Source: Alphaproteobacteria bacterium (lineage in GTDB: Bacteria; Pseudomonadota; Alphaproteobacteria; Rhizobiales; Hyphomicrobiaceae). Taken from it: a stretch of 11,549 nucleotides of DNA. Positions 7,000 through 11,549 of the stretch are shown in pieces. The notes below the pieces were generated by a model. That model did no database searches, was not told the origin of the DNA, and saw only the letters and a program-made list of their open reading frames with translations. The stretch is from positions 1-11,549 of the forward strand of contig JAJRRE010000169.1 in NCBI GenBank assembly GCA_024279745.1. Direction: 5' to 3'. Position 1 is the first letter of the stretch. Every line of letters begins with the position of its first letter. Made by a program: the position numbers and the translations under genes.

Positions 7000-7365
7000 A
7001 TGCGCGGATCGCAGCCGTGGAAAACTAATCGATCACGGGTTTTGCGCGCGCACAGCACATCGGCCGAAGCGCAGCTATGGCGCCGATTACGCAACCGTCA
7101 ATTTGGTGGCCTGAAGTTTGTCAGGCAAGCGCCCATTGGGCCCTACTATGTCGATTTCCTGTGCCGGTCGGAATGGCTCATTGTCGAGATCGATGGCGGG
7201 ACGCACAGCACAAAAGATGAGTTGGCACGCGATGCCAAACGCGAACGATTTCTGACAGCGCAGGGCTACCGGGTTTTCAGGCTGACCAACCATGACGTTT
7301 ATGAGGACATGGAAGGGGCGCTGGATACGTTGCTTGTCGCCCTCGCCGCCAACACCAATCCGTGA
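7000..7365 (+). CDS. DUF559 family protein, Vsr/PD-(D/E)XK-like nuclease
   Basis: This 121-aa protein is a full-length DUF559 member (PF04480), a family of the restriction-endonuclease-like fold related to very-short-patch-repair (Vsr) endonucleases. The typical N-terminus RVLRAHSTSAEAQLWRRLR is followed by FVRQAPIGPYYVDFLC and the core LIVEIDGGTH. The putative active-site residues D52, E63, D65 and H69 are all present, so the protein looks intact. The activity and biological role of DUF559 proteins are largely untested. A good AGGGAAA ribosome site (6989-6995) precedes the ATG. The gene is bracketed by two 188-bp direct repeats, and its C-terminal ALAANTNP and stop codon come from the repeat, identical to the end of the TIR protein before it. 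It converges on the zeta-subunit gene. Confidence 0.9.
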   Translation: MRGSQPWKTNRSRVLRAHSTSAEAQLWRRLRNRQFGGLKFVRQAPIGPYYVDFLCRSEWLIVEIDGGTHSTKDELARDAKRERFLTAQGYRVFRLTNHDVYEDMEGALDTLLVALAANTNP

Positions 7366-7525
7366 CGGGCTCCCTCTCCCCGTTATCCACGGGGAGAGGG
7401 TTGGGGGTGAGGGGCAGAAAAAACAACCGAACAAGCGACTGCCCCTCACGCGTTCTTCGCTGAGCTGCCCCTCACCCCGACCCTCTCCCCATACGCCCAA
7501 AAGCTATGGGGAGAGGGAGCAGATC
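7338..7525. repeat. Composite palindromic repeat, unit D (right copy of 188-bp direct repeat)
   Basis: This is the partner of unit C. Hairpin 1 uses CCCTCTCCCCG and CGGGGAGAGGG around 7373-7400; hairpin 2 uses CCCTCTCCCC and GGGGAGAGGG around 7481-7517. The first 28 bases encode the end of DUF559. The last two bases lie within the stop codon of the convergent zeta-subunit gene (7524-7526). Its place between two converging genes would suit a two-way transcript end. Confidence 0.9.
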
Positions 7526-7844
7526 AGCCAGCCTCAACCTGCGAAATGGCTTCGGCGAGTTTTTCAAGCATGGTCTCGCGCAGCTCATCGTCGGAGACGG
7601 AAACGCCCTTTTCGTCGAAATCCTTGCGGATTTTGCGGAAAACGTCCTCATCGCCAGCTTCTTCGAAATCCGCACGCTGAACGTCTTTGGCATAAGCGGC
7701 GGCGTCATCACCGGTAATGCCCATTTTTTCCGCAGCCCAGGCGGCGATCAATTTGTTGCGCCGCGCCTCAGATTTGAACTTAAGCTCTTGATCCATCGCG
7801 AATTTCTTCTCAAAACCCTTCTCGCGTTCATCAAATGTGCTCAT
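7524..7844 (-). CDS. F1-ATPase inhibitor subunit zeta (DUF1476)
   Basis: This 106-aa soluble, mostly helical protein belongs to PF07345 (DUF1476), identified in Paracoccus denitrificans as the zeta subunit that binds F1-ATPase through its N-terminal region and blocks ATP hydrolysis. The characteristic N-terminus MSTFDEREKGFEKKFAMD, the EARRNKLIAAWAAEKMG core, and RADFEEAGDEDVFRKI in the middle are all present, and the length is normal. A strong AAAGGAG ribosome site lies about 11 nt before the ATG. The gene is divergent from purC across 428 bp, and its stop codon overlaps the end of repeat unit D. The family is almost exclusively alphaproteobacterial and so also indicates the host lineage. 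Confidence 0.93.
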   Translation of the reverse strand: MSTFDEREKGFEKKFAMDQELKFKSEARRNKLIAAWAAEKMGITGDDAAAYAKDVQRADFEEAGDEDVFRKIRKDFDEKGVSVSDDELRETMLEKLAEAISQVEAG

Positions 7845-8272
7845 GATTGGTCATTCTCCTTTATTGGGCGTTTACAAACACTTAGCGTGTTCGTCGCCCG
7901 TTCCGCCCGATATGTTGCCTGCCACAGCCCATAACCCGGCAGGGCCAGTGGATCAATAGACTTGATATGGGGAGGATCTGGCGGCTTGCCAAGAACCGGG
8001 CCAAGGATCGAGCCGAGGAACAGGCTGGGAAACGGGCTCAGGATGAAGTTAGGCGCGCCCGCTCGTTGTTTGCGCCCCGCCAATCGGGTAATCTGGCGGC
8101 GCGATCGCACCGAGATCTGTTGAAACCGCTTTGCTACCCTTGCCAAAACGCCCATAAAGGTAAACATAAAGCATTGAATCATTGGCATCAAAGCACCAAC
8201 CCCGTCGCGCCGATGCCGCCAGCGCGCCAGCACGCCCCCCGCTGGAGCGTTTTTCGCAAGGACCTGAAGATC
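7845..8272. other. Divergent intergenic region between zeta gene and purC
   Basis: These 428 bp must carry promoters for both sides. On the minus strand TTGATC (7951-7956) and TATGGG (7928-7933) are 17 bp apart, a fair match to a housekeeping promoter about 85 bp upstream of the zeta gene. On the plus strand no convincing pair precedes purC; TTGCCA at 8140-8145 with an AT-rich stretch at 8161-8170 is the best guess. Open frames run through the region on both strands, including an in-frame upstream extension of purC, but none resembles a known protein. A PurR-type operator was not recognised. Confidence 0.4.
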
Positions 8273-9046
8273 ATGAACAAACGCCGCCGCATTTATGAAG
8301 GCAAAGCCAAGATCCTGTATGAGGGTCCTGAGCCGGGAACGCTGATCCAGCATTTCAAGGACGACGCCACAGCCTTCAACGCGGAAAAACACGCGCTGAT
8401 CGACGGCAAAGGCGTGCTCAACAATCGCATCTCCGAGCATATTTTCACCAAGCTGGAAGACATCGGCGTCCCGACCCATTTCATCAAGCGGCTGAATATG
8501 CGCGAGCAGCTCATCCATGAGGTCGAAATCATTCCGCTCGAAGTGGTTGTGCGCAATGTCGCCGCCGGCTCGCTGTCCAAACGCCTTGGCCTTGAAGAAG
8601 GCACCGCCCTGCCGCGCTCGATCATCGAGTTTTATTACAAGAATGACGAGCTGGGCGACCCGATGGTGACCGAAGAACATATCACCGACTTCAGTTGGTC
8701 AACGCCGCAAGAGATCGATGAAGCGATGGCGCTGGCACTGCGCATCAATGATTTTCTCACCGGCCTGTTCCTGGGCGTCGGCATCAAGCTGGTCGATTTC
8801 AAGGTCGAGTTTGGCCGCCATTGGGACGGCGATGCCATGCGGGTTATTCTGGCTGATGAAATCTCGCCCGATTGTTGTCGATTGTGGGATATCGATTCTG
8901 GCGACAAAATGGATAAGGATCGGTTCCGCCGCGACATGGGCGGGCTGATTGAAGCTTACCAGGAAGTAGCGCGCCGGCTTGGCGTGTTGAATGAAACCCG
9001 CCCGCCGCCAGGTGCCGGGCCGGTATTGGTATCGTCCAAAAGCTGA
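8273..9046 (+). CDS. purC: Phosphoribosylaminoimidazole-succinocarboxamide synthase (SAICAR synthetase)
   Basis: PurC catalyses the ATP-dependent joining of aspartate to CAIR to give SAICAR, the eighth step of de novo purine synthesis, in the cytoplasm. The 257-aa protein starts with the expected RRRIYEGKAKILYEG, and carries both family signatures: PLEVVVRNVAAGSLSKR (about 87-104) and LVDFKVEFGR (about 175-184), then LADEISPD. The ATG at 8273 is chosen because an AAGGA at 8258-8262 precedes it and because the family begins with this motif; the frame is open further upstream, but that extension is unlike any PurC. Length is normal for the bacterial enzyme. purS follows on the same strand after 147 bp. 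Confidence 0.96.
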   Translation: MNKRRRIYEGKAKILYEGPEPGTLIQHFKDDATAFNAEKHALIDGKGVLNNRISEHIFTKLEDIGVPTHFIKRLNMREQLIHEVEIIPLEVVVRNVAAGSLSKRLGLEEGTALPRSIIEFYYKNDELGDPMVTEEHITDFSWSTPQEIDEAMALALRINDFLTGLFLGVGIKLVDFKVEFGRHWDGDAMRVILADEISPDCCRLWDIDSGDKMDKDRFRRDMGGLIEAYQEVARRLGVLNETRPPPGAGPVLVSSKS

Positions 9047-9193
9047 GATCTGTTCTCAACAACAGCTGCACCTGTCGGTCTCTCAAAAAGATCGACTGGT
9101 CGCCGGCATATGAATAGCTGGGCGCTGAACCTTCTACGACGAAGCTCGTCAACCAATCACCCAACAGGGACCGGCCCGGCCGGCAAAGACCAG

Positions 9194-9439
9194 ATGAAAG
9201 CACGCATTCAGATCACATTGAAAACCGGCGTTCTCGACCCGCAGGGCAAGGCCATTCAAAATGCGCTTGGGGCGCTCGGATTTGCCGGCGTCGAAGATGT
9301 TCGGCAGGGCAAATTCATCGAGATCGAGCTGGCGGAGGCAGACGAAGAAGCGGCGCGCACGCAAGTCGATAAAATGTGCAAGGACCTGCTGACCAATATG
9401 GTCATTGAAAATTATTCCTTCGAATTGGTCTCTGCCTGA
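9194..9439 (+). CDS. purS: Phosphoribosylformylglycinamidine synthase subunit PurS
   Basis: PurS is the small bridging subunit of the three-part FGAM synthase (PurS-PurL-PurQ), which converts FGAR, glutamine and ATP to FGAM in purine synthesis. The protein is 81 aa, the usual size, with the typical N-terminus MKARIQITLKTGVLDPQGKA, the central GFAGVEDVRQGKFIEIEL and the ending LLTNMVIENYSFEL. The ATG at 9194 gives the canonical start; an upstream in-frame ATG at 9110 would add 28 unrelated residues. The ribosome site is weak. purQ, its partner subunit, lies 1.25 kb downstream, separated by two membrane or exported protein genes. Confidence 0.95.
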   Translation: MKARIQITLKTGVLDPQGKAIQNALGALGFAGVEDVRQGKFIEIELAEADEEAARTQVDKMCKDLLTNMVIENYSFELVSA

Positions 9440-9534
9440 TCTAGTTGCAGTCCGCCCACCCCAGGCGCCAATTCCTCAAAACGCCCGTACTATTTTGCGA
9501 CACCACTTCAGCGCGCCCTAACCACGTTGGCAAT

Positions 9535-9551
9535 TTAACCATTTACCTTAA
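9535..9551 (+). promoter_or_regulatory. Possible CtrA half-site pair
   Basis: TTAACCAT (9535-9542) matches the half-site used by the alphaproteobacterial cell-cycle regulator CtrA, and a second TTAA occurs at 9548-9551. The spacing is 9 bases rather than the 7 of the full TTAA-N7-TTAA site. It lies about 80-100 bp before the exported-protein gene. Confidence 0.25.
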
Positions 9552-9632
9552 CGCACATGCAGGCCTGCCTGTGTTCTCTTAGACCATAATCGGATGTGTT
9601 CGTTCATCCATTGTCTGGTCGGGAGTATCATC

Positions 9633-10385
9633 ATGGCTGTCTGGCACCGCATCGCCGCAATATTTTGCACGCGTCCGGTTTTAATTTTTCTGGCACTGCT
9701 GGTAGCTGTTGGCGCGGCAAGTTTCGCGCAGGTAACCTCAGGACACTCCGCGCCTCACCCCCTGTCGGCACAGATCGACGTGGCACAACCCCTCACCAGA
9801 TATCCGCTGCCTTTGATTGAACCCGACTGGCTGGCCATTGCTGACGACAGCACCGGCACAGATATCACATTGGCGGCGAAGTGGCGCGAAGCCCCTGATT
9901 CGCCCGACCATGAGCGAGAAATATTGCTCACCACCGGTTGGTTTTTCTCCCGGCTATACGATTGCGAAGCTAAAGATTGCGGCAGTGCTGTGCGGGCGAT
10001 CCTGTCCGGTGGAATTTTGCAGGGCATGAGCGACATTCAAAGTTTCGGCGATCTGGCGGACCAGATGCCCAAACGCGAAATCACCCGGCTGGTGGCTTCA
10101 ATCGCCGGGCGCGCCTTCATAGACGCCGATCAATTGCAGCCGATCGAACGGGCGGGGTTCTTCGGCTACCGGGTGCGCACAAACCGGCAATTGGACGACG
10201 GCGGATCGATGGCGCTGGTCGTTGATTGTCTGTATCGCGGCAACCGGTTTCTGGTGTTGACCGCCGCAACCGCCAAGGAGGCCCATGACACCGGCGCTTT
10301 GGCGCTGGACACCATCGCGGCGGGGATTATATCCAAATCACAAAGCGGCTCCAACACGGCTACAACCACCGAGTCTGCACAGTAG
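9633..10385 (+). CDS. Exported or membrane-anchored protein of unknown function
   Basis: I do not recognise this 250-aa protein. Residues 1-32 form a basic start followed by a hydrophobic stretch (PVLIFLALLVAVGAASFA), a signal peptide with possible cleavage after A32, or a membrane anchor. The mature part lies outside the cytoplasm and has a C111-x4-C116 pair (CEAKDC) that could form a disulfide, an amphipathic middle, and a region with GFFGYRVRTNRQ and SMALVVDCLYRGNRFLVLTAA that reads like beta strands of a small globular domain. The tail is Ser/Thr-rich. The start at 9633 is chosen because GGGAG lies 7 nt before it; an in-frame ATG at 9594 is less likely. It sits between purS and purQ on the same strand, with 193 bp before it. 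No link to purine synthesis is evident. Confidence 0.8.
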   Translation: MAVWHRIAAIFCTRPVLIFLALLVAVGAASFAQVTSGHSAPHPLSAQIDVAQPLTRYPLPLIEPDWLAIADDSTGTDITLAAKWREAPDSPDHEREILLTTGWFFSRLYDCEAKDCGSAVRAILSGGILQGMSDIQSFGDLADQMPKREITRLVASIAGRAFIDADQLQPIERAGFFGYRVRTNRQLDDGGSMALVVDCLYRGNRFLVLTAATAKEAHDTGALALDTIAAGIISKSQSGSNTATTTESAQ

Positions 10386-10472
10386 TACCCGCGACAACCA
10401 ACCTTTCGCGCCCCTTACCAGTTGTGCTAGAACATCCGCTCATCCAACTTTAATGAGCGCAGATGCACTATC

Positions 10473-10613
10473 ATGAGCGATCCCCAGCACCAAAGCGGAC
10501 GCGCCGGCAATGCCGATGACCGTAAAGCCATTGGATTTCTAATTGCAAAAGTCGCTGTTTTTATACTTGTGCCACTTCTCGCCAGCGCCATTGCAGTTTA
10601 TGTCATGCTGTAA
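10473..10613 (+). CDS. Small single-pass membrane protein next to purQ
   Basis: This 46-aa protein has a polar, charged N-terminus (MSDPQHQSGRAGNADDRKA) and one strong membrane helix (IGFLIAKVAVFILVPLLASAIAVYVML) running to the C-terminus. Small proteins with this plan occur in alphaproteobacterial purine clusters and have been labelled as FGAM-synthase-associated small membrane proteins; the role is unknown and the label rests on gene position. It ends 81 bp before purQ. A 7-bp inverted repeat (CGCTCAT at 10437-10443, ATGAGCG at 10453-10459) lies just upstream. The ribosome site is weak, but the codon use and the clean helix argue for a real gene. Confidence 0.75.
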   Translation: MSDPQHQSGRAGNADDRKAIGFLIAKVAVFILVPLLASAIAVYVML

Positions 10614-10694
10614 CAAGATACGAATCGGCTGGTACTGCGCCAATTCAATTGGCCGGTCCAAGGGACGAGCAGCGCTCGATCAAAGGGAAAACAA

Positions 10695-11387
10695 ATGAAA
10701 TCCTCAGTCATTATCTTTCCCGGCTCCAATTGCGATCGCGACGCCGCCGTTGCCCTGCAAGCAGCCACCGGCACAGCAGCGCAAATGGTCTGGCATGGCG
10801 ACAGCACCGTCCCCGACAGCGACATCATCGTATTACCGGGCGGGTTCTCCTTTGGCGATTATCTGCGCTGCGGCGCCATGGCCGCGCATTCGCCGATCAT
10901 GCGCGATGTTGTCGCCAAGGCCAAAGCCGGCGTGCCGATCTTAGGCATTTGTAACGGCTTTCAAATGCTGACCGAAACCGGCCTTTTGCCAGGCATCTTG
11001 ATGCGCAACGCCTCGCTGAATTTCATCTGCCGCGATCTGCATCTGAAAGTTGAAAACACCAACACTCCCTTTACATCGCAATATTCGCAAGGCCAGATCA
11101 TCCGCATTCCTGTCGCCCATCATGACGGCAACTTTTTCGCCGATCAGGAAACCCTGGCGCAGCTTGAAGAAGAAGGCCGCGTGGCCTTTCGCTATTGCGA
11201 CAAAGCCGGCACCGTCAGCGCAGCGGCTAATCCAAATGGCTCGTGTAACAACATTGCTGGAATAGCCGATGACAGCGGCAAAATTCTCGGCCTTATGCCC
11301 CACCCTGAACGCCTTAATGATCCCTCGCTAGGCGGCAGCGACGGCTCGATCATGTTCCGCTCCATTGCGCAGGCCCTGGCTGCCTGA
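10695..11387 (+). CDS. purQ: Phosphoribosylformylglycinamidine synthase subunit PurQ (glutaminase)
   Basis: PurQ is the glutamine amidotransferase subunit of FGAM synthase: it releases ammonia from glutamine and passes it to PurL. The 230-aa protein is a class I amidotransferase with the catalytic triad visible: C86 in GICNGFQ, and H203 and E205 in MPHPER. Other family marks are the N-terminal FPGSNCDRD, the PGGFSFGDYLR block and the RNASLNFICRD stretch. A strong AAAGGGAA ribosome site lies 7 nt before the ATG. Length is normal for the PurS-dependent type. purL usually follows, but the remaining 160 bp of the window contain only hairpins. Confidence 0.96.
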   Translation: MKSSVIIFPGSNCDRDAAVALQAATGTAAQMVWHGDSTVPDSDIIVLPGGFSFGDYLRCGAMAAHSPIMRDVVAKAKAGVPILGICNGFQMLTETGLLPGILMRNASLNFICRDLHLKVENTNTPFTSQYSQGQIIRIPVAHHDGNFFADQETLAQLEEEGRVAFRYCDKAGTVSAAANPNGSCNNIAGIADDSGKILGLMPHPERLNDPSLGGSDGSIMFRSIAQALAA

Positions 11388-11440
11388 TTGGTTTTATGTT
11401 TCACGGCGGGCGCGGGTTTTATTTGCCTCGCGGGCCGTAT

Positions 11441-11522
11441 CGGACACGAAAAGTGTCCGGGCCCTCCGGCGGGGCGCGAAACGGTTCGCGGCGGCCCTTG
11501 GCCGCTGGGCGCATAAAGCGCC
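11441..11522. other. Cluster of three short hairpins downstream of purQ
   Basis: Three perfect stems follow each other closely: CGGACAC/GTGTCCG around GAAAA (11441-11459), GCGGCC/GGCCGC around CTT (11491-11505), and GGCGC/GCGCC around ATAAA (11508-11522). None has a following T-run, so a standard intrinsic terminator is not supported. The DNA is very GC-rich, and a 48-codon, Arg-rich open frame (11396-11542) runs through it without a ribosome site. Confidence 0.5.
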
Positions 11523-11549
11523 GCTTTGTGCCTAAATGGTGAGAGCTGG

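Noticed and set aside
4106..7525. CRISPR-like array
   Set aside because: The repeats are few, unevenly spaced, 140-190 bp long and separated by whole genes; there are no short regular spacers.
8049..8174. Minus-strand 41-codon frame between purC and the zeta gene
   Set aside because: It reads plausibly (ending IGGAQTTSGRA) but has no ribosome site and no recognised homolog; kept only as a note.
7967..8272. N-terminal extension of PurC by 102 residues
   Set aside because: The frame is open, but the extension is Arg-rich, resembles no PurC, and the ATG at 8273 has a ribosome site and the canonical family start.
7841..8680. Minus-strand 279-aa frame that overlaps the zeta start codon as ATGA
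   Set aside because: Most of it is the reverse of purC. The ATGA overlap is suggestive, but the part outside purC (7841-8270) matches nothing I know and lacks a sensible start.

Overview
The window is a piece of an alphaproteobacterial chromosome, probably Hyphomicrobiales (Rhizobiales) or a near relative. The best evidence is a gene for the F1-ATPase inhibitor subunit zeta (DUF1476), a family essentially confined to Alphaproteobacteria. The PurS-type purine operon with a tiny membrane-protein gene just before purQ, and the GC-rich palindromic repeats of the CCCTCTCCCC...GGGGAGAGGG type, fit the same group. All assignments come from reading the sequence and recalling protein families; no database search was run.

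Left part (1-3031): the 3' end of an oligopeptide-type ABC transporter permease on the plus strand meets a minus-strand block. That block holds a radical SAM/SPASM enzyme, a small DUF3307 membrane protein, a tRNA-Asn(GTT) with encoded CCA, and a two-helix DUF6653-like membrane protein. The stop codon of the last gene lies inside an 11-bp periodic repeat.

Middle part (3190-7525): on the plus strand there is a CpdA-like metallophosphoesterase, then an 802-aa TIR-STAND-TPR protein built like a bacterial NLR-type immune receptor, then a small DUF559 (Vsr/PD-(D/E)XK-like) nuclease gene. This part is filled with composite palindromic repeats. Three related units (A, C, D) lie after the phosphoesterase gene, after the TIR gene and after the DUF559 gene. 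Units C and D form a 188-bp direct repeat, about 91% identical by eye, that brackets the DUF559 gene. It runs into both upstream reading frames, so the TIR protein and the DUF559 protein both end in ALAANTNP. A similar but distinct GC-rich palindrome pair (B) is embedded in frame inside the NTPase domain of the TIR protein. This is the accessory, possibly mobile, part of the window and the most interesting one.

Right part (7524-11549): the zeta-subunit gene (minus) is divergent, across a 428-bp gap, from the purine genes purC, purS and purQ (plus). PurC makes SAICAR. PurS and PurQ are subunits of FGAM synthase, whose large subunit PurL is not in the window. Between purS and purQ lie an unrecognised 250-aa exported protein and a 46-aa single-helix membrane protein. 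After purQ the sequence becomes a dense row of short hairpins up to the window edge.
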